A DNA stretch of 64,000 nucleotides from Polyangium spumosum. Lineage in GTDB: Bacteria; Myxococcota_A; Polyangia; Polyangiales; Polyangiaceae. The position numbers were made by a program, and so were the translations under genes. Numbering within the stretch: the first letter of the stretch is position 1; every line of letters begins with the position of its first letter. Shown piece after piece: positions 22,221 through 32,492 of this stretch. The DNA is taken from assembly GCF_009649845.1 (NCBI RefSeq), contig NZ_WJIE01000008.1:310001-374000 (forward strand). The letters are read 5' to 3'. Under the pieces are notes generated by a model that saw only the letters and a program-made list of their open reading frames with translations, made no database searches and had not been told where the DNA came from.

Positions 22221-25200
22221 GTGAGAAGAAGTACAAGGTTCGATTCATCGTTGAGGTTTCTGGCATCTCTCGCGACAGCGGCGATGCTCACCGCGGGCTC
22301 GGGGGCGCTCTCCGGCTGCTCGGACGACGCTCCGGGAGGTACGGGAGGTACGGGAGGTCAAGCAGGCGGCGGCGGCAACAACCAGGGCGGCAGCGGCAAC
22401 CAGGGCGGCCAGGGCGGCCAGGGCGGCAGCATGGCCGAGTGCGCTGCGGCCGACGAATGCCCGGGGGCCGACACCGACTGCGCGACCCGCACCTGCGACG
22501 GCGGCGTCTGCGGCTTCACGTACGCGCCCCAGGGCACGGCGACGACCGATCAGTCGTCCGGCGATTGCAAGCAGAGCGTCTGCGACGGCCAGGGCGAGGT
22601 CACGAGCGTCGAGGACCCGACCGACGTGCTCGATGACGCAAACCCCTGCACCGAGGACACCTGCAACGGCGACACGCCCACGAACGAGAACCTCGCGATC
22701 GGCACGGCCTGCGACGTCGACGGCGGGAAGGTCTGCGACGGCGAGGGCAAGTGCGTCGAGTGCACCGATCCGGGCGAGTGCACGAGCGGCGTCTGCACGG
22801 AGAACACGTGCGTGCCGCCCACGTGTACGGACACCGTGAAGAACGGCAGCGAGACCGACGTCGACTGCGGCGGCCCGGACTGCTTGCCCTGCGACGACAC
22901 GCTCGTCTGCGTCGAGGCGACGGACTGCAAGAGCGGGGTCTGCACGGACGGCACCTGCGCCGCGCCGATCTGCGACGATACGGTCGAGAACGGCGAGGAG
23001 ACCGACGTGGACTGCGGCGGCCCTTCCTGCTCGCCCTGCGGCCCCGACAAGGGCTGCGTCGTCGACGGTGATTGCGTGGGCGGCACCTGCTCGGGCTCGA
23101 TCTGCGTGCCGACCTGCACGGACGGCGAGAAAAACGCGAACGAGACCGACGCCGACTGCGGCGGCCCGCTCTGCCAGAAGTGCGAGGCGACGCAGACGTG
23201 CTCGATCGACGCGGACTGCGTGAGCGACGTCTGCGCGGCCGGCGTCTGCGCCGCGCCGAGCTGCGACGACGGCAAGCAAAACGGCGACGAGACCGGCATG
23301 GACTGCGGCGGCCCGACGTGTGGCCCCTGCGGCGACGGCCTCGGCTGCGCCGGCAACACCGACTGCGTGAGCGGCGTCTGCACCGGCAACGTCTGCCAGG
23401 CGGCCGTGTGCGGCGACGGCGTGAAGAACGGCGTCGAGGAGTGCGACGACGGCAACCAGGACGACACCGACGCGTGCCCGTCGACCTGCAAGCTCGCGGC
23501 GTGCGGCGACACGTTCGTGCAGGCCGGCGTCGAGGAGTGCGACGACGGCAACCAGAGCAACACCGACGCGTGTCCGTCGACCTGCAAGGTCGCGACGTGT
23601 GGCGATACGTTCGTGCAGATCGGCGTCGAGGACTGCGACGACGGCAACCAGAGCAACACCGACGCGTGCGTCGAAGGCTGTAAGTTTGCGGCGTGTGGCG
23701 ACGCGTTCGTGGAGGCCGGCGTCGAGGCGTGCGACGACGGCAACCAGGACAACACCGACGCGTGCCTGTCGAGCTGCACGGCGGCGACGTGTGGTGACGC
23801 GTTCGTGCAGGTCGGCGTCGAGCAATGCGACGACGGCAACCAGGACAACACCGACGGCTGCGTCACGGGCTGCTTGCTGCCGACGTGCGGCGACGGCTTC
23901 AAGCAGGCGGGCGTCGAGCAATGCGACGACGGCAACACGGCCGCCGGCGATTGTTGCGCCCCGGGCTGCACGGTCGAGGCCGGCTGCGAGCTCGAGCCGA
24001 ACAGCACCTGCGCCACGGCGCAGGCGCCCGTCGCGGCGCCGGTGACGATCAACGGCGCGATCACGCCGATCGGCGATCAGGACTTCTTCGCCTTCACCGT
24101 GCCCGCGACGGCGGATCTCAAGATCGAGACCTTCGAGGGCGCGCTGGGCGCCTGCCCGAGCGCCGACACGGTCATCCAGTTCCGCGGCGCGGACTGCACG
24201 ACGGTGATCACCTCCGATGATCAGGACGGCATCAATAGCTGCTCGATGCTCGACTCGACCATCGACGCCGCGATGCGGCGCGTCGCCCCGGGCACGTATT
24301 ACGTGCGCGTCGAGGACTGGCTGAACGACGGCACGATCCCGGGCTACCTGCTCGACATCTCGTTCAACGCGCTCTGCGGCGACGGCGTGAAGCAGGGCTC
24401 GGAGATGTGCGACGACGGGAACGTGGCGAACGGCGACGGCTGCGCCTCGAACTGCACGATCGAGGCGACGCCCGAGGTGGAGCCGAACGACACCTGCGCC
24501 GCGGCGACGGGCCCGTTCGTGGTGCCGCAGGACGCGAACGGCCTGCTCCTCACGGGCGCGATCACGCCGGTGGGCGACGACGACTGGTTCGCCTTCACGC
24601 TGCCCGGCACGGCGGACGTGCACATCGAGACGTACGACATGAACGGCCCCGGCACGTGCGCCTCGGTCGACACGGTGATCCAGCTCTACTCCGACTGCGC
24701 GACGCCGCTCGGACCGGAGCAGGACCAGGGGGCGATCGGCAACTGCTCGAGGATCGACCCGAACATCAACACCTACGCGCGCAAGCTGCCTGCGGGGACG
24801 TACCGCGTGAAGGTGATCGACTACCTCGAGGACACCGTCATCGCCGGCTACAAGCTGCAGGTGAAGCTCACGGCGCTCTGCGGCAACGGCGTCGTCGAGG
24901 GCACCGAGGAGTGCGACGGCAGCCCGGGCTGCACCGCGACCTGCGAGACGATCAAGGAGACGGTCTGCAACGACGGCATCGACGACGACGGCGACGGCAA
25001 CGTCGACTGCGCCGACGCGGAATGCGCGTTCGCCTGCAGCGTGCCGTGCGGCGCGGGCGAGACGCTCGTGGCCTTCGGCTCGACGGACACGCCCATGGCC
25101 ATCCCCGACGAGGACTTCACGACGAGCACGATCAACGTGCCCGTCCCGGGGACCGTGACGCGCGCGGTGGTGCGGCTCAACATCGCCCACACGTGGGCCG

Positions 25201-25490
25201 CGGACGTCGACGTGTCGCTCTCGTCGCCGGCAGGCACGCTCATCGACCTGACGAGCGACAACGGCTCGTCCGACGACAACTACACGAACACGATCCTCGA
25301 CGACACCTGCGCGAACCCCATCGCGTCGGGGACGGCGCCGTTCACCGGTTGTTATTCGCCCGAGACGCCGCTCACCACGTTCAACGGGCAAGCGTCCGCA
25401 GGCGCGTGGCAGCTCGCCGTGGCCGACGACGAGGCGGCCATCGTAGGCACGCTGAACAACTGGTCACTCGCGCTCTGCGTGGCGCCCTGA
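22221..25490 (+). CDS. Myxobacterial Cys-repeat lipoprotein with PPC and P domains
   Basis: About 1089 aa. The GTG at 22221 fits the SD AGAGG better than the GTG at 22215. Signal peptide with lipobox LSGC, then a Gly/Gln linker. Four repeats of the type NGxETDxDCGGPxCxPC are followed by six of CGDxFxxxGVExCDDGN (myxobacterial cysteine-rich repeats), then two PPC-like beta domains (each containing QDFFAFT or DDWFAFT) separated by two more repeats. The C-terminal ~125 residues match a proprotein-convertase P domain (WAADVDVSLSSPAGT, SAGAWQLAVADD, LNNWSLALC). No protease catalytic domain is present, so it is probably a surface adhesion or binding protein. Confidence 0.9.
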   Translation: MRRSTRFDSSLRFLASLATAAMLTAGSGALSGCSDDAPGGTGGTGGQAGGGGNNQGGSGNQGGQGGQGGSMAECAAADECPGADTDCATRTCDGGVCGFTYAPQGTATTDQSSGDCKQSVCDGQGEVTSVEDPTDVLDDANPCTEDTCNGDTPTNENLAIGTACDVDGGKVCDGEGKCVECTDPGECTSGVCTENTCVPPTCTDTVKNGSETDVDCGGPDCLPCDDTLVCVEATDCKSGVCTDGTCAAPICDDTVENGEETDVDCGGPSCSPCGPDKGCVVDGDCVGGTCSGSICVPTCTDGEKNANETDADCGGPLCQKCEATQTCSIDADCVSDVCAAGVCAAPSCDDGKQNGDETGMDCGGPTCGPCGDGLGCAGNTDCVSGVCTGNVCQAAVCGDGVKNGVEECDDGNQDDTDACPSTCKLAACGDTFVQAGVEECDDGNQSNTDACPSTCKVATCGDTFVQIGVEDCDDGNQSNTDACVEGCKFAACGDAFVEAGVEACDDGNQDNTDACLSSCTAATCGDAFVQVGVEQCDDGNQDNTDGCVTGCLLPTCGDGFKQAGVEQCDDGNTAAGDCCAPGCTVEAGCELEPNSTCATAQAPVAAPVTINGAITPIGDQDFFAFTVPATADLKIETFEGALGACPSADTVIQFRGADCTTVITSDDQDGINSCSMLDSTIDAAMRRVAPGTYYVRVEDWLNDGTIPGYLLDISFNALCGDGVKQGSEMCDDGNVANGDGCASNCTIEATPEVEPNDTCAAATGPFVVPQDANGLLLTGAITPVGDDDWFAFTLPGTADVHIETYDMNGPGTCASVDTVIQLYSDCATPLGPEQDQGAIGNCSRIDPNINTYARKLPAGTYRVKVIDYLEDTVIAGYKLQVKLTALCGNGVVEGTEECDGSPGCTATCETIKETVCNDGIDDDGDGNVDCADAECAFACSVPCGAGETLVAFGSTDTPMAIPDEDFTTSTINVPVPGTVTRAVVRLNIAHTWAADVDVSLSSPAGTLIDLTSDNGSSDDNYTNTILDDTCANPIASGTAPFTGCYSPETPLTTFNGQASAGAWQLAVADDEAAIVGTLNNWSLALCVAP

Positions 25491-25509
25491 AGCGCTGACC
25501 CACCCGATA

Positions 25510-25538
25510 ACCCGGCGCTGCGATACGTGGCGCCGGGT
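25510..25538 (+). terminator. Hairpin after the Cys-repeat lipoprotein
   Basis: A perfect 9-bp inverted repeat ACCCGGCGC/GCGCCGGGT with an 11-nt loop lies 20 bp past the stop codon. It is stable, with no T-tract. Confidence 0.5.
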
Positions 25539-25646
25539 CATCTCTCGCCCTGCTCCGAGCAAACCTCCTCATTTGTCACGCACGCGGCTCGTTCGCGTGT
25601 CCGCAAATCTTGTCCCCCGAATGACCCCTCCGTGTATCCTCCCCTC

Positions 25647-27587
25647 GTGCGCGACCGAACCGATGAACACTTCGTGAACCGCATCGAGGGAACGTCGATC
25701 GCGTCGGACATGCGCCCCGGTGTCTCGTACCGGGTCGAGCGGGTCATTGGTGACGGCGGCATGTCGCTCGCGTTTTTCGCGCTTCGTATTGCCCCCGATG
25801 GTCAAACACCGGTCGTCCTCAAGATCCTCCGCCCGCAGATGATCCACAGCACGGATCGGGCTGCCTTGCTCGCCGTCCAGAAAGAGGCCGTCGCGCTGGG
25901 CCGCCTGAACGAGCGATTGCCACCTGCGCCGTTCGTCGTCCGCCTGGTGGATACCGGCACGCTGCGCCTCCCCTACGGGCTCGAGACGCTCGCCGTCCCG
26001 TGGCTCGCGATCGAATACGTGCACGGCGGCGCCGAAGGGACCACGCTGGAGGAGCGTATGGCCCGCGCTGTCGATCGGACGGGCCATGCGTTCGATCCCG
26101 ACCGGGCAGCCCACGCGATCGAGTGCCTCGCGCAGGGCCTCCACGCCATCCACGAGGTCGGCGTGATCCACCGGGACATCAAGCCCGGCAACGTGCTCTG
26201 TTGCGGCTTCGGCGCCGAGGAGATCTTCAAGATCGCCGATTTCGGCATCGCTCGCCCCGCCGGAATGACGGCCACCTTCGGCGCCATGCTCGTCGGCACG
26301 CCGGGGTACGCCGCTCCCGAGCAGCTCCTCGTGCGCACGGTGGGGCCGTACAGCGACGTGTTCGCCCTGGCCGCGGTCGTCTATTACATCCTCACGGGCG
26401 AGGAGTACTTCCATTTCGAGTTTCCCTCCGAGTACCCGACGGTCGTCCAGAGGGCCCCGCGGAGGCGGCTCGAGGACGCTGGGTGGCTTCATCCGGACCT
26501 CCGCGCGCGCCCCGACGCTTGCGCCGCCATCGACGCGGCCCTCGCCCGCGCCACGGCGTTCCGGGAGCAGGAGCGGCCCGCGAATCCGCGTCTGCTCGCG
26601 CAGATGATCGCCCCGTCGCTCCGGCATGGCGGCGGGCCGATTTCGCGCTCGGCGCCCCGCAGGCACAGGAGCCTGCTCCAGGACCTCTCGCCTCAGGAGA
26701 TCCGTGTCTTCTCGACGAGGCGCGCCCCCGACGACGAACGCATCGTCCGCGCGGTCGCCTGGGACGGCGACGGGCGCTGCCTGGCCGTCACCTCGGAGGG
26801 GCTCGCCTTCTGGGATGGCTTCGATTTCCGCGCGGTGGCCGCGCCCGAGCCCCTCTCGCCCCAGGGCATCCATTTCGTGCTCCGCCTGGACGCGGGGCGG
26901 TGGCTCGTCGGCGGTGACGGCGCCACGGCCGCGCTCTGCACGAGCGCGGGCACCTCGAAGATCCTCGTCGGGCCGGATCCCGAGGTGCGCTTCGTGCTCG
27001 CGAGTGGCGACGTCGACGACCTCGCGGTGCTCGTGGGTGTACGCAAGGACGAACCGCCGACGCTGCATTGCCTCGTCGGTGGCCGATGGCTGAAGCCCGC
27101 CTCTCTGAGCCGCGCTGCCTCGGTCACGTCGCTCTCGAGGCTCGACGACCGGCGCTGGCTCGTGACGGGCCGGACCTTCGACGCGGACGGGTTCGCCGCC
27201 ATTTACGACCCGCTCGGCTGGGAGGTGCGTCGCGTCAAGGCGCCCTCCTGCCGCGCCTACCTGGCCTCCGCGACGCGCAGCGACGCCGCGCTCGGCATCA
27301 TCGTCGGGGCGGCCGGCAATGCCGTGCGTTTCGAGGGCCGGCGGAGCACGGCCAGCGTGATCGGGGGCGCGCCGGACCTCTCCGCGGCCGCGATCGACGA
27401 GGCCGGGCGCGTGTGGGTCGGGAGCGCCGGCGCGTTATGGGTGCAGCCCCCGGGGGCGGCGCGATGGGACGACGCGCACCGCGTGGGGTGGGAGACGCCA
27501 TTCATCAGCATCTTCGCCCACTCCGGCCGGGTCATGGCCATGAGCGCCGACGGCGGCATCCTCGAGGGACGCCCCACCTTCGGTTGA
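25647..27587 (+). CDS. Ser/Thr protein kinase with beta-propeller-like C-terminus
   Basis: 646 aa from GTG 25647; ATG 25710 is an alternative that still keeps the whole kinase domain, and neither has a good SD. The N-terminal kinase reads IGDGGMSLAFF, VVLKIL, HRDIKPGNV (~178), IADFGIARP and GTPGYAAPEQ. From ~residue 350 onward the protein is beta-rich, with repeated blocks such as RWLVGGDGATAAL, RWLVTGRTFDADG and AGRVWVGSAGALWV, consistent with a propeller sensor. No TM helix. It is followed in the same direction by another kinase 127 bp downstream. Confidence 0.85.
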   Translation: MRDRTDEHFVNRIEGTSIASDMRPGVSYRVERVIGDGGMSLAFFALRIAPDGQTPVVLKILRPQMIHSTDRAALLAVQKEAVALGRLNERLPPAPFVVRLVDTGTLRLPYGLETLAVPWLAIEYVHGGAEGTTLEERMARAVDRTGHAFDPDRAAHAIECLAQGLHAIHEVGVIHRDIKPGNVLCCGFGAEEIFKIADFGIARPAGMTATFGAMLVGTPGYAAPEQLLVRTVGPYSDVFALAAVVYYILTGEEYFHFEFPSEYPTVVQRAPRRRLEDAGWLHPDLRARPDACAAIDAALARATAFREQERPANPRLLAQMIAPSLRHGGGPISRSAPRRHRSLLQDLSPQEIRVFSTRRAPDDERIVRAVAWDGDGRCLAVTSEGLAFWDGFDFRAVAAPEPLSPQGIHFVLRLDAGRWLVGGDGATAALCTSAGTSKILVGPDPEVRFVLASGDVDDLAVLVGVRKDEPPTLHCLVGGRWLKPASLSRAASVTSLSRLDDRRWLVTGRTFDADGFAAIYDPLGWEVRRVKAPSCRAYLASATRSDAALGIIVGAAGNAVRFEGRRSTASVIGGAPDLSAAAIDEAGRVWVGSAGALWVQPPGAARWDDAHRVGWETPFISIFAHSGRVMAMSADGGILEGRPTFG

Positions 27588-27714
27588 GCTCTGCCGATCC
27601 GGCCAAGACGCACGTTTGCGAGTCTCCACACGCACGCGGGCCAGAAACCTGGCCTACTCGCTGGCCAGGAGAGTAGTCTATCGATCCGAGCTCACGAACG
27701 AGGAGACGAGCACC

Positions 27715-30222
27715 GTGGCGACGAAGCGACGTCCGCATGCACCCGCCTCGCAAGATCCGATGGGCAACCCGGATGTGGCGGCGTTCCGGGACGGGTCGTT
27801 CCCCGAGCCGGAGGTGTCCTCGGAGCGCACGGCGCACCTCGTGACATTCTCGCCTGGCATCGTGATCGCCGGCAAGTTCGCCTTGCAGCGCATGATCGCG
27901 GCAGGGTCGATGGGGACCGTGTTCGAGGCCCGGGACACGTTCGTCGAGCGCAACGTCGCGCTGAAGCTCATGCACCCGCACCTGGCGAGTGATCCGGAGC
28001 TCGTCGCCAGGTTCCGCCGCGAGGCGCAGGCCGCCGCGCGGATCCAGCATCCGAACGTGGTGACCGTCCTCGAGGTCGGCAAGCGGCGGGACGGCACGTT
28101 TTACATCGTCCACGAGCTGCTCGCGGGGCGCACGTTGCGCCACGTCCTCGAGACGAACCCCCGCCGCGCCGTCGGCGAGATCCTCTCGATTGCGCTGCCG
28201 ATCATGGGCGGGCTCGCCGCCGCGCATGCTTGCGGCATCGTTCACCGGGACATCAAGCCGGAGAACATCATCCTCTCCGTGACGCCTTCGGGCGAGCTCG
28301 TCCCGAAGATCGTCGATTTCGGCATCGCGAAGATGTCATCCCAGGAGGGCGGCAAGAAGGGGCTGACGCATTTCGGTATGATCATGGGCACGCCCCATTA
28401 CATGGCGCCCGAGCAGGCGCTGGGCGGCTCGGTGGACATGCGCACGGACATCTGGGCCATGGGGGCCATGCTCTTCGAGATGTTCACGGGCGCGCCTCCC
28501 TTCGACGGGGACACGCCGGAGGAGGTCTTGCGGAAGGTCGTCGCCGAGGAGCCTCCGCGTCTCTCCTCCCTCGCGCCGGAGGCGGCGCCCTTCGCCGAGG
28601 TCATCCATCGGGCGCTGAAGAAGAACCCTGCGGACCGCCCGCCGACGATGGAGATCTTCACCGAAGCGCTGCTCGGCGCGAGCCAGGGCGGGCACCGCCC
28701 GCTGTTCGTGACGTCGATCGAGGCGACGGACCAGATCACGCTGAAGATCACGATGAACCCCATGCCGCCGCTGTCGGCGCTGGAGAGCGAGGATCGGGCG
28801 TCGTTGCCGCCGGTCGAGGAGGAGCCGGAGCCCCCCACGTTGCGCGTCTCGATGACCTCGCTCGAGCCCCCGCACGCGCAGGGGCGCGCGCGGCTCGGGC
28901 AATCGGAGATGGAGTGGCGCGCGGCCGACACGATCACCGTGCCCTACGAGGCCGATCGGGCCGCCGAGGCGGAGCGGCTCCTCAGCGTCAACGCGCTCCG
29001 GGACGCGATCGAGCGCGCGCGCGTGGCGATGTCCACCCGTGACGTGAGCCCGGACGTCGGCGCGCGGATGTCGCTCGTGGAGGCGATCGCGCGGTGCTGG
29101 CTCGGGGAGTACGAGAGCGCCGCGAACGCCGCGCATCAGGCGCTTGTCCACTTCGAACGTGGCACCACCGGCTGGCACGCGGCGCTCGGCCACCACCTCA
29201 TCGCCAATGGTCACCTCGGGCGCAAGACGGTGATCAGCGTATCGGCGAAGGAGCTCACGGCGCTCGAGGACCAGGGCGAGGCGACGAATCCAGCGCACGT
29301 CGTCTCGTGCTGCCGGCTGGTCCTGTTCGCGGTGCGCCTCGGGCAGGTGCGGCTCGCGGAGCGCTCGCTCGAGCAGGCGCTGCGGCACGCGGGGCGCCCG
29401 GGGGACGCGGGGCCTTTCGTCGCCGCGTGGCTGAACGTCGCGCGGGGGGAGCTGTCGCTGCACCGGGGCGATCTGACGGCATACCTCCAGCGCGTGCAAT
29501 CGGCGGCGGAGCTGTTCACGAGCGCGAGCGACCTTCGCAACTCGTGCTTGCAGCGCGCGAACGTGGGCAATGCATTGCTCCTGCTCGGCGCGTACGAGCA
29601 GGCCGTGACGGTGTTGCGGGAGAGCATCGGCGTGGCGGAGCCGATGCAGCTCGCGCTCGTGGCGGGCGCGAAGGCGAACCTCGGGCTCGCGCTCGCGTAC
29701 ATCGGTGGTCTCGACGAGGGGATCGTGATGACGAACGAGGCGCTCGGGCAGTTCCGAAAGCAGCGTAACGCGCGGGCCGAGGCGACCGCGCTCGTGTATC
29801 TGTCGCGCATGCACGTGATGAAGAAGCGGCTCGGGGAGGCGGCGGTCATGGCGGAGGAGGCGGCGCGGCTCGCGGAGGGGATCCCGGCCGTGCGAGCGCA
29901 TGCGCTCGCGATGCAAGCGAGCATCGAGCTCGCGAATCAGCGCGCGTCGGTGGCGCTGGATCGGGCGAGCCAGGCGATGGACATCCTGAAGGGCCTCTCG
30001 GGGGTGGAGGAGGGGGAGTCGCTGATCCGGCTGGCGCACGCGGCCGCATTGCAGGCGACGGGGCGGACATCGGACGCAAAGCGCCGCGTCGAGGAGGCGC
30101 GCGCGGGGCTGATGACGAAGGCGAAGCGGATCGGCGACGAGCGCTGGCGGCAGGTGTTTCTGCAGAACGATCCGGACAACGCGCAGCTCATGCGCCTGGC
30201 GAAGAAGTTGCTCGGCCATTGA
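27715..30222 (+). CDS. Ser/Thr protein kinase with C-terminal TPR region
   Basis: 835 aa from GTG 27715, 9 nt after AGGAG. The kinase domain covers residues ~45-330: the loop IAAGSMGTVFEA, VALKLM, HRDIKPENI (~177), VDFGIAKM and GTPHYMAPEQ. After a Pro-rich linker the C-terminal ~400 residues form helix pairs with TPR periodicity (for example YEQAVTVLRESIGVAEP, GLDEGIVMTNEALGQF, RLGEAAVMAEEAARLA). This is a common myxobacterial kinase type, with the TPRs presumably docking partner proteins. Confidence 0.9.
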   Translation: MATKRRPHAPASQDPMGNPDVAAFRDGSFPEPEVSSERTAHLVTFSPGIVIAGKFALQRMIAAGSMGTVFEARDTFVERNVALKLMHPHLASDPELVARFRREAQAAARIQHPNVVTVLEVGKRRDGTFYIVHELLAGRTLRHVLETNPRRAVGEILSIALPIMGGLAAAHACGIVHRDIKPENIILSVTPSGELVPKIVDFGIAKMSSQEGGKKGLTHFGMIMGTPHYMAPEQALGGSVDMRTDIWAMGAMLFEMFTGAPPFDGDTPEEVLRKVVAEEPPRLSSLAPEAAPFAEVIHRALKKNPADRPPTMEIFTEALLGASQGGHRPLFVTSIEATDQITLKITMNPMPPLSALESEDRASLPPVEEEPEPPTLRVSMTSLEPPHAQGRARLGQSEMEWRAADTITVPYEADRAAEAERLLSVNALRDAIERARVAMSTRDVSPDVGARMSLVEAIARCWLGEYESAANAAHQALVHFERGTTGWHAALGHHLIANGHLGRKTVISVSAKELTALEDQGEATNPAHVVSCCRLVLFAVRLGQVRLAERSLEQALRHAGRPGDAGPFVAAWLNVARGELSLHRGDLTAYLQRVQSAAELFTSASDLRNSCLQRANVGNALLLLGAYEQAVTVLRESIGVAEPMQLALVAGAKANLGLALAYIGGLDEGIVMTNEALGQFRKQRNARAEATALVYLSRMHVMKKRLGEAAVMAEEAARLAEGIPAVRAHALAMQASIELANQRASVALDRASQAMDILKGLSGVEEGESLIRLAHAAALQATGRTSDAKRRVEEARAGLMTKAKRIGDERWRQVFLQNDPDNAQLMRLAKKLLGH

Positions 30223-30456
30223 CGGAGTCCTTCGCCGTCACCCCGAATGCCCGCCGCATGCCTCCCATAACGCCACAGGCCGAGGGTGCCGCTCAGGTTG
30301 AGGCCACGCGGGGTCGTGCAAGAAAGGAGCACCAAGCCCTTCCGCATCACTTCGATGCACCACGTCCGCGCCTCCTCGGACGCCTTGTTTCCCATCGTCA
30401 CCCTCTGCCCAACCACCCCACCGTACCCGGAGAACGGATCGGCAGGCGCTTGCGGC

Positions 30457-31197
30457 TCAACCGCCTGCGAGCGCCACCGCGTCGGGACCGGCTGGGAAAC
30501 GGAGCTTCCCTGTCGAATCGTTCGCGGCACGCCACACCACCTCGGCCACGTCGGACGCGCTCGTCACGGCTGCCGGCTGCGCAAAAGAAGCGAAGATGCG
30601 CTCTGCGAAGGGCGCGTACGCCTCGGGGATCAGCCCTTCCATGCGGGCTCCCCCATTGCTCGTGAAGCTCGTGCTCGGACAATAGCCCGGCTCGACCAGC
30701 TTCACCCGCACGTTGAATGCCTCGAGTTCGAACGCGAGCGACGCGGTGAACCCTTCGATGGCCATCTTGCTCGCCGTGTACGCAGCCACGAGCGGCATCG
30801 GCGCCAGCGTCGCGCTCGAGGTCACGTTCACGATCACCCCCGATTTTTGCGCGCGGAACTGAGGCAGCACGGCCTGCGTCATTGCCATCACGCCGAAGGT
30901 GTTGGTCTCGAATACGTCGCGCACCGTGGTCATCGGCGTGACCTCGAAGGCCCCCAGGAGCCCGATGCCCGCGTTGTTGACGAGCACGTCGATGGGCCCA
31001 CTCGTTTCGAGCGCAGCCGCGATACGCTCGGGCTTCGTCACATCGAGCGAAACCACCCGCAGCCGGTCCGAGCGGGGCAGAACGTCCTCGCGTGGCGTTC
31101 GCATGGTGGCGACCACGTTCCAGCCCTGCGCGTGGAAGTGGCGCGCGGTCTCGAGGCCATAACCAGAAGAGCAACCCGTGATGAGCACCGTCTTCAT
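30457..31197 (-). CDS. Short-chain dehydrogenase/reductase
   Basis: 246 aa. The ATG at 31197 has AAGGAG 5 nt upstream. Rossmann-fold features: the N-terminal TGCSSGYG cofactor loop, the NNAG motif (VLVNNAGIG), the catalytic Ser in NVTSSAT, and YTASK. A classical SDR, NAD(P)-dependent, probably acting on a small carbonyl or alcohol. It is divergent from an AraC regulator 109 bp away, which is likely its controller. Confidence 0.9.
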   Translation of the reverse strand: MKTVLITGCSSGYGLETARHFHAQGWNVVATMRTPREDVLPRSDRLRVVSLDVTKPERIAAALETSGPIDVLVNNAGIGLLGAFEVTPMTTVRDVFETNTFGVMAMTQAVLPQFRAQKSGVIVNVTSSATLAPMPLVAAYTASKMAIEGFTASLAFELEAFNVRVKLVEPGYCPSTSFTSNGGARMEGLIPEAYAPFAERIFASFAQPAAVTSASDVAEVVWRAANDSTGKLRFPAGPDAVALAGG

Positions 31198-31306
31198 GTC
31201 GGCTCCTTTGCCGCGATGAGCGCGGCGTTCATGGGTGGGAATGTACTTCCGGCGAGCCGGACGATCTACCATGGAGGGTCCATAATTTATTTGCTAGAGT
31301 CCGGTG
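31198..31306. promoter_or_regulatory. AT-rich divergent promoter region, SDR/AraC
   Basis: A 109-bp divergent spacer with an unusually AT-rich patch (CATAATTTATTTG at 31281-31293) in a GC-rich background. CATAAT is a reasonable -10 for the AraC-side gene. No clear inverted-repeat operator. Confidence 0.45.
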
Positions 31307-32242
31307 ATGAACGACCCTCTCTCGGAGGTCATCGCGCTGCTTCAGCCCCGCACCGTGTTTTCGAAGCGCATCAGCGGCGCCGGTCGCTGGGGGGTTCGTT
31401 ATTCGGACTTCGGCCAGCCGAGCTTCTGTGCCGTGCTGGAGGGCCGCTGCCGTCTCGCTGTCGACGGCCAGCGTGTCCTGACGCTCGAAGCAGGCGACTT
31501 CGTACTCTTGCCGGCGACGCCGGGCTTCATCATGTCGGGCTTCGAACCGGTGACGCCCGAGCGCATCGACCCCAAGGTCACGCCCGCGCCAGCGGGTGAA
31601 GTCCGCCATGGCACGCGTGGTGGACCCCCCGACGTGCGGCTGCTCGGGGGCTTTTTCGTCTTCGACTCGTCTGACGCGGCTCTCTTTGTGTCGCTGCTGC
31701 CGGCGCTGGTTCACGTGCGTGGTGTCGAGCGGCTTTCGGTCCTGGTGCGGCTCGTCGGCGATGAATCGAACGAGCAGAGATCAGGCCGCGATCTCGTGCT
31801 TACGCGGCTCGTGGAGATCCTGCTCATCGAAGCGTTGCGATCGACGTCGGGCGACGATGCGCCTCCGGGGCTCCTGCGCGGGCTCTCCGATGCGCGTCTC
31901 GCGCCAGCGATACGGCAAATGCACGGTCAGCTCGCGCGCCCGTGGACGGTGGCAAAGCTCGCGAAGACGGCCGCGCTCTCGCGCTCGGCATTCTTCGAGC
32001 GTTTTACCCGCACCGTGGGCCTGCCGCCGATGGAATATCTGCTCGCCTGGCGGATGGCCGTCGCGAGGGATCTGCTACGCCGCCACGGCCTCGGAATCGC
32101 CGAGGTCGCCGAGCGCGTCGGTTACGGCTCGTCGAGCACCTTCAGCACTGCGTTCAGCCGCCACGTGGGCCAGCCTCCGGGCCGTTATGCGCGCACGGGC
32201 GGCGCTGGACCCTGTCGTGCGAGCGCGTCGACGACTTGCTGA
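31307..32242 (+). CDS. AraC-family transcriptional regulator with cupin domain
   Basis: 311 aa from ATG 31307 (an in-frame GTG lies directly before it). The N-terminal cupin carries AVLEGRCRLAVDGQ and LEAGDFVLLPATPGF. The two C-terminal helix-turn-helix motifs lie in WTVAKLAKTAALSRSAFFERF and IAEVAERVGYGSSSTFSTAF. This resembles the cupin_6/AraC regulators that control neighbouring oxidoreductases, and it probably regulates the divergent SDR gene. Confidence 0.88.
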   Translation: MNDPLSEVIALLQPRTVFSKRISGAGRWGVRYSDFGQPSFCAVLEGRCRLAVDGQRVLTLEAGDFVLLPATPGFIMSGFEPVTPERIDPKVTPAPAGEVRHGTRGGPPDVRLLGGFFVFDSSDAALFVSLLPALVHVRGVERLSVLVRLVGDESNEQRSGRDLVLTRLVEILLIEALRSTSGDDAPPGLLRGLSDARLAPAIRQMHGQLARPWTVAKLAKTAALSRSAFFERFTRTVGLPPMEYLLAWRMAVARDLLRRHGLGIAEVAERVGYGSSSTFSTAFSRHVGQPPGRYARTGGAGPCRASASTTC

Positions 32243-32247
32243 TCGTC

Positions 32248-32443
32248 CCGTATACAGCACCTCGCCCGCGGCGACGAGGAACTGCCCCGTGAGCACGTTG
32301 TCCTCGATGACGACGTAGAAGAAGCCGATATCGAGCGTCTGGAAGTGGACCTGGTTGTCGCCGGGCAGCTCCGTCGTCGAGGCCCCTGCGCCGGAGAGCA
32401 CGAGGCTCGTCGAGCCCCCGCACTTCGGTACCGTCAACGCCAT
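32248..32443 (-). pseudogene. C-terminal remnant of an unknown gene
   Basis: The minus-strand frame reads as a plausible protein tail: VHFQTLDIGFFYVVIEDN then LTGQFLVAAGEVLYTG. It then runs into sequence antisense to the AraC gene. The tail resembles the ends of metallophosphoesterase-like proteins (beta strand, then FLDxxGxVL). No intact 5' part exists on its upstream side, so I read it as a truncated relic. Low confidence. Confidence 0.28.
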
Positions 32444-32492
32444 CCGATGGATTCAGCCTGGATTTCGCGTGACCAACGCGCTTGAAGGAGGC

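Noticed and set aside
22245-25391. 1048-codon open frame antisense to the Cys-repeat lipoprotein
   Set aside because: Highly biased V/A/R composition produced by the complement of GC-rich codons; the plus strand has a signal peptide and clear domains.
30223-30456. Small minus-strand ORF between kinase and SDR genes
   Set aside because: No ribosome site, no recognisable protein features; the 234-bp gap looks non-coding.
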